From NCBI GenBank assembly GCA_028869595.1, contig JAGWRU010000035.1:1-41028 (forward strand): DNA of 41,028 nucleotides, in the 5' to 3' direction. This document shows, piece after piece, positions 1 through 10,200 of this stretch (positions are counted from its first letter, which is position 1; every line of letters starts with the position of its first letter). The notes below the pieces were generated by a model. It had not been told where the DNA came from and made no database searches. It worked only from the letters and a program-made list of their open reading frames with translations. The DNA comes from Rhodospirillales bacterium. Its GTDB lineage: Bacteria; Pseudomonadota; Alphaproteobacteria; Acetobacterales; Acetobacteraceae. The translations under genes were made by a program, and so were the position numbers.

Positions 1-89
1 GTCGGGTGCTCTCCTCTGTGTTCCAGAACCATACGCACCGCGCGCTCACGCACTTCGGCAGGGAAAGGCGGTTTTTTCTTCGTCATCAT
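1..89 (-). CDS. IS3-family transposase OrfA, N-terminal fragment (runs off the window edge)
   Basis: Minus-strand translation from ATG at 89 gives MMTKKKPPFPAEVRERAVRMVLEHRGEHP, typical of the start of IS3-family OrfA helix-turn-helix proteins. Confidence 0.8.
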   Translation of the reverse strand, partial: MMTKKKPPFPAEVRERAVRMVLEHRGEHP

Positions 90-140
90 GACCTCACTCT
101 ACTCAAGAGTTTTGGTCTCCGGGAAACCCGGGCCGGTTCA
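1..140 (-). mobile_element. End of an IS3-family insertion sequence, partial
   Basis: OrfA start followed outward by an IS-end-like sequence, minus strand 5'-TGAACCGGCCCGGGTTTCCCGGAGACC-3' (about 114-140). The other end is outside the window. Confidence 0.7.
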
Positions 141-429
141 GAGTGCCAGCGCGCCGAGGCTCAGTGCGCGCAATTGCGCCAGCACCGAAGGGGCGATGCG
201 CGGGCCGAAGCGGCGCGGCGCGGGCACCGCGCCCGGAAGAGAGGATCGATCGGCAGGCAGCATCGCATCCATCGGCTCACCTGTGAGTGGCTGGCGGCGC
301 GAGGCTGCCGCCTGGGTCATGGGCAGGCCAAGGCATCTGCACGAGAGGGAGACAACTAATTGCCAATCTACCGGGTATCGTCACCACAATGCCTTTAATT
401 TGGTCATTTGCAAGCAATTTGTGCCACCT

Positions 430-1209
430 TTAGCCATCCCCTGCCTGCATGGCTTCCAGCGCCACGCGGTTGCGCACCAGCAAGCGGCCCTGGCGGGTTT
501 CCAGCACCCCCTGTTCGGCCATGCGTTTCAAACTGATCGTCACCCATTGCCGCGTCGCGCCGACCATGTGGGCCAGATCGGCATGGGTGAAGCCGGTGGC
601 GATCAGCACCCCGTCGGCCTCGGCCACGCCATAGCTGTCGATCAGATGCAGCAGCAGCCGCGCCAGACGCTCCGTCACCGAGCGTGTGCCGAGCATCTGC
701 GCCAGGGCGGAATAGCAGCGTCCCTTGAAGGTCAGACCCTCGATCAGCCCCAGCGCCAGGGCCGGCATGCGCAGCACCAGGGCGCGCAACGCCTCGCTGC
801 GCAGATGCACCACCACGCTATTGGCCGCAGCGATGCCGGACCACATATGCGTCTTGCCACCGAACAATTCCGGCCCGCCCACGAAATTGCCGGGATACCA
901 ATAGGCAAGCGTGATCTCCCGCCCCGAGGGAGCGGCGTAGAACACCCGGATGCGGCCATATTCGATCAGGTAGATGCCGTCATTCGCCGCCCCCTGGCGG
1001 AACACCGTGGCGCCGCGCGGCACCACCTTGCGCGCGCCCTGCTCCAGCACCGCGGCCCGTTCCTTGGCGGAAAGCCGGCGCAGCAGGCCGGGAGGACCGC
1101 CGATCACCTCGGCATCCTCGGTCAGCAGCAAGGCATGGCCGCTGGCATGGGCCGGCGGGGTCGCGGCTTTGGGGGGCGGCGCGGCGGGTCCGGCTGGGTG
1201 CTGCGTCAT
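430..1209 (-). CDS. Crp/Fnr family transcriptional regulator
   Basis: cNMP-binding-like domain (RGATVFRQGAANDGIYLIEYGRIRVFY...) plus C-terminal HTH_Crp (FTHADLAHMVGATRQWVTISLKRMAEQGVL). ATG at 1209 (MTQHPAGP) preferred over the longer ORF. Confidence 0.9.
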   Translation of the reverse strand: MTQHPAGPAAPPPKAATPPAHASGHALLLTEDAEVIGGPPGLLRRLSAKERAAVLEQGARKVVPRGATVFRQGAANDGIYLIEYGRIRVFYAAPSGREITLAYWYPGNFVGGPELFGGKTHMWSGIAAANSVVVHLRSEALRALVLRMPALALGLIEGLTFKGRCYSALAQMLGTRSVTERLARLLLHLIDSYGVAEADGVLIATGFTHADLAHMVGATRQWVTISLKRMAEQGVLETRQGRLLVRNRVALEAMQAGDG

Positions 1210-1321
1210 GCGCCGGCTGACGCAAGAGCCATACCAGACGGCTGAGGCAAGCGCCGCACCAGACGCGGCACGGCGCTTGCTTGGCCCCCACCAATCCGTC
1301 CCGGACCGCAGGAGAACGCCC

Positions 1322-2278
1322 ATGACGCTGCGCCGCCGCCAGATACTCGCGACTTCCCTCGTCTTGCCCGTGCTCGCCGCGCCGCGCATCGTCCGCGCCC
1401 AGGATACGATCACCATCCGCATGGGGGTAATGAAGCTGGTCCATTCGATGGCGCCCTATTTCTACGAGCGCTTCCTGCCGGCCGGCTATCGGCTGGAGAT
1501 CATCCCCTATGCCTCCCCGACCGACGGCAAGGATGCGGTGGTCACCAAATCGGTCGATTACGGCACGTTCGGCATCGCCGCCGCGATCCTGGGCGCCTCG
1601 GCGCATCAGCCGGTCGTGGTCTATGGCGCGGAATGCAACAAGGGCATGGCGGTGATCGCGCGCAAGGGCGAGCATATCGACCGTATCCAGGATCTGAAGG
1701 GCAAGAAGGTCGGCATCCTGCCCGGCACCACGCAGCAGGTCTTCTTCCTGGAACGCCTGCACATGGTCGGCATGAGCGAGAAGGATATCCGCGCCGTCCG
1801 CGTCGCCTTCGCCGATATGCCGGCCGCCCTCGCCCGCGGCGATATCGACGCCTATGTCGGCGCCGAGCCGGGGCCGAGCCTGTCGCTGGTGCAGGGCACC
1901 GGCAAGCTGGTGGAATACCCCTACTCCACCCCGATGGGCAGCCTGAACATGATCCTCGCCACCCATCGCGAGACGATCAGCAAGAACCCCGCCCAGGTAC
2001 GCATGATGCTGGACCTGCAACGCAAGGCCAGCACCTACGCGATGGCCAATCCCGACGCGCTGGTGGCGATGACGGTGGCCAAGCTCGGCCTCAACCCGGC
2101 GGCGGTGAAGGCGGCCGTGCCGAATGTCCAGCTCGACTGGCAGATGACGCCGCAGATGATGGCCGAGGTGAAATCCTATGCCGATCACATGCTGGCCCTG
2201 AAACAGATCCGCGCTTTGCCGGATTTCGCAACACTGCTCGATCCCAGCCCGTCGCAGGCCCTGGCAGCGCACGCCTAG
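1322..2278 (+). CDS. ABC transporter substrate-binding protein (NitT/TauT-like)
   Basis: Signal peptide MTLRRRQILATSLVLPVLAAPRIVRAQ, periplasmic binding fold (GKKVGILPGTTQQVFFLERLHMVGM), upstream of permease and ATPase genes. Confidence 0.88.
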   Translation: MTLRRRQILATSLVLPVLAAPRIVRAQDTITIRMGVMKLVHSMAPYFYERFLPAGYRLEIIPYASPTDGKDAVVTKSVDYGTFGIAAAILGASAHQPVVVYGAECNKGMAVIARKGEHIDRIQDLKGKKVGILPGTTQQVFFLERLHMVGMSEKDIRAVRVAFADMPAALARGDIDAYVGAEPGPSLSLVQGTGKLVEYPYSTPMGSLNMILATHRETISKNPAQVRMMLDLQRKASTYAMANPDALVAMTVAKLGLNPAAVKAAVPNVQLDWQMTPQMMAEVKSYADHMLALKQIRALPDFATLLDPSPSQALAAHA

Positions 2279-2284
2279 GCCGGC

Positions 2285-3082
2285 ATGGCCGCGCCATCAT
2301 CGGGCCCGCCGGGCGCAATCGCGGCCCTGGTGCCGCTGGGTCTGCTCGCCTTCTGGTGGGCGGCAACACGCAATGCACCAGACGGGCTGATCCCGCAGCC
2401 GCAGCAGGTGGCCAGCGAATTGCTCGACCTCGCCGGCATCACCCATAGCGGCGATGCCTTCAACGGCGTGCTATGGGCCAATCTGCTCGCCTCCGCCTCG
2501 CGCGTTTTCGCGGGTTTTGCGGTTTCCGCCCTGCTCGGCCTGCCGCTCGGCCTGATGATCGGGCAGATCGGGCTGGTGCGCCGCCTGCTCGATTCCACGC
2601 TGCAATTGCTGCGTCCGGTACCGGTGACGGCCTGGCAGCCGCTGTTTCTGATCCTGTTCGGGCTGGGCTCGCAATCGGCAATGCTGCTGGTCGCGCTCGG
2701 CTGCTTCTATCCGATCCTGCTGAACACCATCCTCGGCGTGCGCAGCGTCGAGCCGCGCCTGCTGGAAGCCGCCGCCATGCTCGGCGTCTCCCGCCCGGCG
2801 ATGTTTCCCAAGGTGGTGCTGCCCTCCGCCATGCCCGGCATTTTCACCGGGCTGCGCCTCGGCCTCGGCTTCGCCTGGGTGGTCATCGTAGTCGGGGAAA
2901 TGAGCGGCATCCGCACCGGGCTCGGCGCCATGATCATGGACGCGCGGGAGGAAAGCCGCACCGATGTGGTGATCGGCGGCATGATCGCCATCGGACTGGC
3001 CGGTTTCGTATGCGACATCGCGGTGCAGGCGATCGGCCGGCGCCTGCTGCGCTGGAGTCCGCAGCATGGCGGCAAGGCATGA
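2285..3082 (+). CDS. ABC transporter permease (NitT/TauT family)
   Basis: Multiple TM segments; BPD_transp_1-like EAA region (LLEAAAMLGVSRPAMFPKVVLPSAMPGIFTGLRLGLGFAWVVIV). Confidence 0.92.
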   Translation: MAAPSSGPPGAIAALVPLGLLAFWWAATRNAPDGLIPQPQQVASELLDLAGITHSGDAFNGVLWANLLASASRVFAGFAVSALLGLPLGLMIGQIGLVRRLLDSTLQLLRPVPVTAWQPLFLILFGLGSQSAMLLVALGCFYPILLNTILGVRSVEPRLLEAAAMLGVSRPAMFPKVVLPSAMPGIFTGLRLGLGFAWVVIVVGEMSGIRTGLGAMIMDAREESRTDVVIGGMIAIGLAGFVCDIAVQAIGRRLLRWSPQHGGKA

Positions 3083-3846
3083 CCAGCCGGCCGATCCTGG
3101 AGGTCGCGGCGCTGCACAAGCGCTTTGCCACCGCCGGCGGCGAGGTGGAGGCACTGCGCAATGTCGGCCTGACGATGCGGCGCGGCGAGTTCGTCTGTCT
3201 GATCGGCGCCTCGGGCTGCGGCAAGTCGACGCTGCTGCGCATCATCGGCGGCTTCGAAACGGCAAGCGAAGGCCGCATCACGATGGATGGCGCCCCGGTG
3301 GTCGGACCCGGGCCGGAACGCGGCATGGTGTTTCAGGATTACGGCCTGTTCCCCTGGCTGAGCGTGCGCGAGAATATCGCCTTCGGACCGGCCGCGCGCG
3401 GCATCGGACGGGTGAAACGCGGCGAGATCGCCGAGCGCTTCATCGCCATGATCGGCCTGACGCGCTTCGCCGATGCCTATCCGCATCAGCTTTCCGGCGG
3501 CATGAAGCAGCGCGTCGCCATCGCCCGGGTCCTGGCCAATGATGCCGCGCTGATCCTGATGGACGAACCCTTCGGCGCGCTGGATGCGATGACGCGCGAG
3601 CATCTGCAAAGCGAGCTTCTGTCGCTATGGGCCAGCAGCGGGCTGAGCGTGATCTTCGTCACCCATGCCATCGAGGAGGCGATCCTGCTCGCCGACCGCA
3701 TCGTCGTGATGTCGCCGGGGCCCGGGCGCATCACGGCGGAGATCGCGGTCGATCTGGCGCGTCCGCGCGACATCACCTCTGCCCCGTTCAACGCGCTGCG
3801 CCGGGAGGTTTCGGCCCTGCTCGGCGCGCATGGCGGAAACGGTTAG
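3079..3846 (+). CDS. ABC transporter ATP-binding protein (NitT/TauT family)
   Basis: Walker A GASGCGKSTLL, signature LSGGMKQRVAIARVL, Walker B LILMDEPFGALD. ATG at 3079 overlaps the permease stop by 4 nt. Confidence 0.94.
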   Translation: MTSRPILEVAALHKRFATAGGEVEALRNVGLTMRRGEFVCLIGASGCGKSTLLRIIGGFETASEGRITMDGAPVVGPGPERGMVFQDYGLFPWLSVRENIAFGPAARGIGRVKRGEIAERFIAMIGLTRFADAYPHQLSGGMKQRVAIARVLANDAALILMDEPFGALDAMTREHLQSELLSLWASSGLSVIFVTHAIEEAILLADRIVVMSPGPGRITAEIAVDLARPRDITSAPFNALRREVSALLGAHGGNG

Positions 3847-3907
3847 AGTGCGATCGGCGAAGGCGGATCGGCCCTGGACATGAAACACGCGACAAAGCAA
3901 AAAACCC

Positions 3908-3945
3908 GAATCCGTCAGGTGCATCTAAAAACGTCCGACAGATTC
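3908..3945. terminator. Inverted repeat between convergent genes, possible bidirectional terminator or dispersed intergenic repeat
   Basis: Arms GAATCCGTC (3908-3916) and GACAGATTC (3937-3945), one mismatch, between the ABC ATPase (+) and SDR (-) stops. Confidence 0.4.
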
Positions 3946-4757
3946 TAGGTGTCGCCGCCGACGCGGTTGATCCCGGCATCGCGGCGGAAGGTCGGCAATC
4001 CGACCCCCACGGCATCGAAACCGCCATCGTTGGCGATGCACTGCCCGTTCAGATAGCTGCTTTCTCGCCCGCACAGGAAGCCGACCAGCGCCGCCATCTC
4101 CTCCGGCGTGCCGTAGCGGCCGAGCGGGATCGCATCATAGTAATCGGCACGAACCGCCGGGGTATGCACCTGCCTGGCCATCTCGGTCTCCACCGGGCCG
4201 GGGCAGACCGCATTCACCCGCACGCCATAGCTGCCAAGCTCGGCCGCGTATTGCCGGGTGAGATGGATGATCGCCGCCTTCGAAGTGCCATAGGCTACCC
4301 GCAGCGTGCTCGCCCGCAGGCCGGAGATCGAGGCGATGTTGACGATGGCGCCGTGCTTCTGCGCCTGCATGATGGTGCCGAAGGCCTGGCTGCACAGAAA
4401 CGTGCCATCCAGGTTGGTGGCCATCACCGCGCGCCATTCGGCAAGCGATGTGGCCAGCGCCGGCTTGAACACCGCGACCCCGGCATTGTTGACCAGCGCA
4501 TCGACACGGCCCCAGCGCGCCATCACCGCCGCCGCCGCCGCCGTCACCTCCGCCTCGGCCGAAACGTCGCAGCCGATCGCCATCAGGCGCGGCCCGGCGG
4601 CGAGCCCTGCGGCCGCCTGATCCAGCCCCGCGCGGTCGATATCGAGCAGTGCCACGCCATAGCCATGCGCCAGGAACCAGCGGCCAATGGCCAGGCCGAT
4701 GCCGCGCGCGCCGCCGGTGATGACGGCAACCGGCTCGGTCTCGGGGGAAATCGGCAT
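3945..4757 (-). CDS. SDR family NAD(P)-dependent oxidoreductase
   Basis: TGGARGIG cofactor motif, NNAG, S...YGTSKAA active site, ending NGQCIANDGGFDAVG. Start MPISPETEPVAVITGG. Confidence 0.93.
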   Translation of the reverse strand: MPISPETEPVAVITGGARGIGLAIGRWFLAHGYGVALLDIDRAGLDQAAAGLAAGPRLMAIGCDVSAEAEVTAAAAAVMARWGRVDALVNNAGVAVFKPALATSLAEWRAVMATNLDGTFLCSQAFGTIMQAQKHGAIVNIASISGLRASTLRVAYGTSKAAIIHLTRQYAAELGSYGVRVNAVCPGPVETEMARQVHTPAVRADYYDAIPLGRYGTPEEMAALVGFLCGRESSYLNGQCIANDGGFDAVGVGLPTFRRDAGINRVGGDT

Positions 4758-4865
4758 GGGCAACTCCTGGATGCGGCCTGACCCCGCAGATGTAGGCGGA
4801 GCGGCGGCGATGCGACAAGATCGCACCGTGCCACGCCGTCTGCCCCCATCCGCGCCGAGACGCGC

Positions 4866-5789
4866 ATGCCGCTGACCCAGGCCGATCTGGAAGGCCGCCG
4901 GCTGCGCTATTTCCTGGCGGTGATCCGCGCCGGCTCGATCCGCGCCGCCGCCGAAACGCAGAACGTCGCCGCCTCGGCGGTCAGCCGCGGCATCACCGAG
5001 ATGGAGCAGCGCCTCGGCCTGCCGCTGCTGGAACGCCGCCCGCGTGGCGTGGTAGCGACCGAGGCGGGGCTGGCCATCGCCGCCCATGCGCGCCAGCAGA
5101 TGGACGATGCCGAGCGGCTGATCGAATATCTGCGCCAGTTGCACGGGCTGCGCCATGGCGGGCTGCGCATCCAATGCGGCGAAGGCTTCATCGCCGATCT
5201 GCTCGACCATGCGCTGGCGCCATTCCTGGCCGCGCATCCGGGCACGCGGGTGCAGACGCTGCTGGGTTCGACGCCGGAGATCGTCGATGCGGTGGCGGAA
5301 AGCCGCGCCGATCTCGGCATCGCCTATGACCCGCCGCCGCATCCCGCCCTGCGCAGCGCCGCCGCCGCGTGTCAGCCGCTTTGCGCGGTGATGGCGCCTG
5401 GTCATGCGCTGGCCGGCCAAGGTCGGCTGCCCCTGGCCGCCCTCGCCGGGCAGGCCCTGGCGATGATGCCGCGCACGCATGGGCTACGCGCCCTGACCAC
5501 GCGGGCGGAAGCCGAGCAGGGATTGCAGCTGGTGCCGGCGCTGGAATCGAATTCCATCGAATTGCTGCGCCGCTTCGCCGCCACTGGCGCCGGCATCGCC
5601 CTGCTGCCCGCCTTTGCGGTGACGACGGAACTGGCGGCCGGGCGCCTGGCCGCGGTGATGCTTGCCGATCCGATCCTGGCCGAGGCGCGTGTCGCCCTGC
5701 TGGTGCGCGCCCGCCAGCGCCCGGACCCGCTGCGCGATGCGCTGATCGCCGCCTGCGTGCGGGGCATGGAGGCCTTCGCCCCGGCGTGA
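4866..5789 (+). CDS. LysR family transcriptional regulator
   Basis: N-terminal wHTH (LRYFLAVIRAGSIRAAAETQNVAASAVSRGITEMEQRLGLPLLERRPRGVVATEAG) plus LysR substrate-binding domain. Divergent from the SDR gene. Confidence 0.92.
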   Translation: MPLTQADLEGRRLRYFLAVIRAGSIRAAAETQNVAASAVSRGITEMEQRLGLPLLERRPRGVVATEAGLAIAAHARQQMDDAERLIEYLRQLHGLRHGGLRIQCGEGFIADLLDHALAPFLAAHPGTRVQTLLGSTPEIVDAVAESRADLGIAYDPPPHPALRSAAAACQPLCAVMAPGHALAGQGRLPLAALAGQALAMMPRTHGLRALTTRAEAEQGLQLVPALESNSIELLRRFAATGAGIALLPAFAVTTELAAGRLAAVMLADPILAEARVALLVRARQRPDPLRDALIAACVRGMEAFAPA

Positions 5790-5885
5790 CGCCGCCGTTG
5801 CGCCGCCGGCAACGCGCGTTCGGATATCGATGCTTGTCGCCGCGCCGCATCCGGGCGGAACTGCGGCGGCGATTTTTCCCGGGAG

Positions 5886-6785
5886 ATGCCCATGGCGCCG
5901 CATATCGGTCTGATCGGCCTCGGCCAGATGGGGCTGGGCATGGCAACCACCCTCGCGGCCAAGGGCTTCGCGGTCACCGGCCATGACGTGGCGGCAGCGC
6001 GGCGCGCCCTTGCGGAACAGCAGGGCATCGCCACCGCCGAGCCGGATGCGATCCTGCGCCACGCGGACATGCTGGTGCTGTCTTTGCCGCTGGGCCGCGA
6101 CGTCGCGTCGGTGCTGACCGGCGGAGCGGGGCTGGCCGCCCGGCAGGGGCGGCGGCTGGTCGTGATCGACACCTCCACCACCGATCCCGCGACCAGCCGC
6201 GATCTGCACCGCATTCTGGCGGCGGGCGGGCACGGGCATCTGGACGCGCCGGTCAGCGGCGGGCCGACGGGCGCGGCCGCGGGCACACTGACCATGATGA
6301 TCGGCGGCGATGATGCCGATGTCGCCGCCGCAAGGCCGGTGATCGACGCGCTGGCCAGCACCGCGATCCATGTCGGCCCATCGGGGGCGGGCAATGTCGC
6401 CAAGCTGGTCAATAACATGCTGGTTGCCGCGCATATGTTGACCACCGGCGAGGCGCTGCGTCTGTCCGAAGCCGCCGGGGTGCCGGCTGACGCGGTGCTG
6501 GCGGTGATCAACGCCGCCACCGGACGCAGCGCGCTGAGCGAGAATCACTTCCCCAAACGCATCCTGTCCGGTCGTTTCGACAGCGGATTTTCCGCCGGGC
6601 TGATGCGCAAGGATGTCGGCCTGGCGGCCGATCTGGCGCGCGCAGCCGGCCTTGATCTGCCCTTGTCGCAGAAAGTGGCCGCGCTCTGGCTGGAGGATCG
6701 CAGCCGCGTCGGCGATGCCGAGGATTTCACCCGCATGGCCGGCTACGCCCCGCGCGCCGGCGCAACCAAGGATCAAACCGCATGA
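5886..6785 (+). CDS. NAD(P)-dependent oxidoreductase, 3-hydroxyisobutyrate dehydrogenase / tartronate semialdehyde reductase-like
   Basis: IGLIGLGQMGLGMATTL Rossmann motif, DAPVSGGPTGAAAGTLTMMIGG substrate motif, KLVNNMLVAAHM. Confidence 0.92.
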   Translation: MPMAPHIGLIGLGQMGLGMATTLAAKGFAVTGHDVAAARRALAEQQGIATAEPDAILRHADMLVLSLPLGRDVASVLTGGAGLAARQGRRLVVIDTSTTDPATSRDLHRILAAGGHGHLDAPVSGGPTGAAAGTLTMMIGGDDADVAAARPVIDALASTAIHVGPSGAGNVAKLVNNMLVAAHMLTTGEALRLSEAAGVPADAVLAVINAATGRSALSENHFPKRILSGRFDSGFSAGLMRKDVGLAADLARAAGLDLPLSQKVAALWLEDRSRVGDAEDFTRMAGYAPRAGATKDQTA

Positions 6786-7171
6786 GCACCGATCTCCACG
6801 CGCTGGGCCGCACCATCCGTGCCGAGGTGATCGGCGCCGAACGCTCGGAAGCGGCGCTGGCAGGGGCCAGCGATTTCGACCGCCCCTTCCAGGAACTGGC
6901 ACTGAAATATTGCTGGGGCGAAATCTGGGGACGGCCCGATCTCGACCGGCGCACGCGCAGCATCGTCAACCTTGCCGCGCTGGCCGCGATGGGCAAGCCG
7001 AACGAGCTGAAAATCCATGTGCGCGGCGCCCTGACCAACGGCGTGACACGCCGGGAAATCCAGGAAATCTTCCTCCAGATCTGCATCTATGCAGGGGTGC
7101 CGGCGGCGGGAGAGGCGTTCAAAATGGCGCGGGAAGTCTTCGCCGAGCCGGAATTCGCCGACAAGGGATAG
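6782..7171 (+). CDS. Carboxymuconolactone decarboxylase (CMD) family protein
   Basis: CMD-like sequence: WGEIWGRPDLDRRTRSIVNLAALAAMGKPNELKIHVRGALTNGVTRREIQEIFLQICIYAGVPAAGEAF. Confidence 0.92.
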   Translation: MSTDLHALGRTIRAEVIGAERSEAALAGASDFDRPFQELALKYCWGEIWGRPDLDRRTRSIVNLAALAAMGKPNELKIHVRGALTNGVTRREIQEIFLQICIYAGVPAAGEAFKMAREVFAEPEFADKG

Positions 7172-7238
7172 GCGTTTTTCCACTTGGCGGAGCGGCCGCG
7201 GCGGATGATCCTGCGCGCCTTCAGCCCGGATATGCGCC

Positions 7239-10200
7239 ATGCCCGATTTCGCCGCTTTCGCCCCGTCGATCCGCCCGCAAAGCGCGCTGCGCCAGGCCAT
7301 CACCGCCGCCTATCGCCGTGCGGAGGCCGAATGCATCGCCCCCCTGCTCGATCAGGCGAGCCTGGCCGAGCCGGATCGCGCCGCCATCGCCGCGACCGCG
7401 CGGCGCCTGATCTCCGCGCTGCGCGCCAAGCAGCGCGGCAGCGGCGTGGAGGCGCTGGTCCATGAATACGCGCTGTCCAGCCAGGAAGGCGTGGCGCTGA
7501 TGTGCCTGGCGGAGGCGCTGCTGCGCATCCCCGACACGCCGACCCGCGATGCGCTGATCCGCGACAAGATCGCCGGCGGCGACTGGGCGGCGCATCTGGG
7601 CGGCGGACGCTCGCTGTTCGTCAATGCCGCGACCTGGGGGCTGGTGGTCACCGGGCGGCTGAACGCGACGGTCAGCGACCGCAGCCTGGCGGCGGCGCTG
7701 TCGCGGCTGATCGCGCGCTGCGGCGAGCCGGTGATCCGGCGCGGCGTCGATATGGCGATGCGCATGCTGGGCGAGCAATTCGTCACCGGCGAAACGATCG
7801 AAGCGGCACTCCGCCGCGCCCGCGCGCAGGAGGAGAAGGGCTTCCGCTACTCCTATGACATGCTGGGCGAAGCGGCGACGACCGAGGCCGACGCGGCGCG
7901 CTATCTGCGCGAATACGAGCATGCGATCGACGCCATCGGCCAGGCCGCCGCCGGGCGCAGCCTGTTCGACGGGCCCGGCATCTCGATCAAGCTGTCGGCG
8001 CTGCATCCGCGCTATGCGCGCGCCCAGGCCGGGCGGGTGATGGCGGAATTGCTGCCGCGGCTGCGCGCGCTGGCGCTGCGTGCCCGCCGCTTCGGCATCG
8101 GGCTGAACATCGACGCCGAGGAGGCGGACCGGCTGGAGCTCTCGCTCGACCTGCTGGAGGAACTCTGCCTCGATCCCGACCTGGCCGGCTGGAACGGGTT
8201 GGGCTTCGTGGTGCAGGCGTACGGCAAACGCTGCCCCTTCGTGCTGGATTTCATCATCGATCTGGCCCGGCGCAGCGGCCGGCGCATCATGCTGCGGCTG
8301 GTGAAAGGGGCCTATTGGGATGCGGAAATCCGCCGCGCCCAGATCGATGGGCTTGCCGATTTTCCGGTTTTCACCCGCAAGCTGCACACCGATATCTCCT
8401 ACATCGCCTGCGCGCGCAGATTGCTGGCCGCCCCGGATGCGGTATTCCCGCAATTCGCCACGCATAACGCGCAGACCCTGGCGACCATTCATCATCTCGC
8501 CGGGCCGGAATTCCGGGTCGGCGACTATGAGTTCCAGTGTCTGCACGGCATGGGAGAACCGCTCTACGAGGAGGTGGTGGGGCCGGCGCATCTCGACCGG
8601 CCCTGCCGCATCTATGCCCCGGTCGGCACGCATGAGACGCTGCTGGCCTATCTGGTGCGCCGGCTGCTGGAGAATGGCGCGAACACATCCTTCGTCCATC
8701 GCATCGCCGATCCGGCCATCGCCATCGAGGATCTGATCGCCGATCCCGCCACGCTGGCGCGCGCAATGGCGGTGCCGGGCGCGCCGCATGAGCGCATCGC
8801 CTTGCCCGGCGCGCTGTACGGCGCGACACGGCAGAATTCCGCCGGGCTGGACCTGACCGACGAGACGGTGCTGGCGATGCTGAACGCGACGCTGCCGCAA
8901 GCCGCGGCACCCGATGCCGCGCCGGTGCTGGGCGATGGCACGCGCGACGGCACGGCGCGGCCGATCCGCAATCCCGGCGATCATCGCGACGTGGTGGGCC
9001 ATTGCGTCGATGCGACGGTCGCGGATATCGCGGCCGCGATGCGCCAGGCCATCGCCGGGCAAGCGGCATGGGCGGCAACCCCGGTTGCGGCGCGCGCGGC
9101 GATGCTGGAACGCGCCGCCGATCTGCTGCAGGCGCGCATGGCCGCGCTGCTTGGGCCGATCATGCGCGAGGCCGGCAAAAGCGCGGCCAATGCCGTGGGC
9201 GAAGTGCGCGAGGCCATCGATTTCCTGCGCTATTACGCCGCCGAGGCACGCGCCACGCTGAGTCCGGCACAAACGCCGCTGGGTCCGGTGGTGTGCATCA
9301 GCCCGTGGAATTTTCCGCTGGCGATCTTCACCGGCCAGATCGCCGCCGCGCTCGCCGCCGGCAATCCGGTGCTGGCCAAGCCGGCCGAGGAAACGCCGCT
9401 GATCGCCGCTGCCGCCGTCGCCATCCTGCATGAAGCCGGCGTGCCGCGAAACGCCCTGCAATTCCTGCCCGGCGACGGCGCGGTGGGGGCAGCGCTGGTG
9501 GACGCGGAGGGGATCGGCGGGGTGATGTTCACCGGTTCCACCGAGGTGGCGCGGCTGATCCAGCGCAGCCTCGCAACCCGGCTTTCGCCGAGCGGCACGC
9601 CGATCGCGCTAATCGCGGAAACCGGCGGGATGAATGCGATGATCGTCGATTCCTCCGCCCTGGCCGAACAGGTGGTGGGCGATGTCATCACCTCGGCCTT
9701 CGACAGTGCGGGGCAGCGCTGTTCGGCGCTGCGGATCCTGTGCCTGCAGGAGGAAATCGCCGATCGCACCCTTGCCATGCTGAAAGGCGCGATGCACGCC
9801 CTGACGATCGGCCCCACCGACCGCCTGGCCAGCGATATCGGCCCGGTCATCAGCGCCGAAGCCCAGGCCATGATCGAGACCCATATCGCGGCGATGCGCG
9901 CGCGCGGCCGTACGGTGGAGCAACTGCCCCTGCCGGAGGCGGCGCGTGCCGGCAGTTTCGTGCCGCCGACCCTGATCGAAATCGCGGCGATCGCGGAGCT
10001 GGAGCGGGAAGTATTCGGCCCGGTGCTGCATGTGCTGCGCTATCGCCGCAGCGATCTGGATGCGCTGATCGCGGCGATCAACGCCACCGGCTACGGCCTG
10101 ACATTCGGGCTGCATACGCGGCTGGACGAGACCATCGCCCATGTCACGGCGCAGGTGCGGGCCGGCAATCTCTACGTCAACCGCAACATGATCGGCGCGG

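Noticed and set aside
7221-9461. 746-aa minus-strand ORF opposite putA, and other long antisense ORFs (e.g. 980-2272, 16353-19172, 24414-26090)
   Set aside because: High-GC antisense open frames with Arg/His/Gln/Gly-biased composition and no recognisable domains; the plus-strand genes have clear family motifs.
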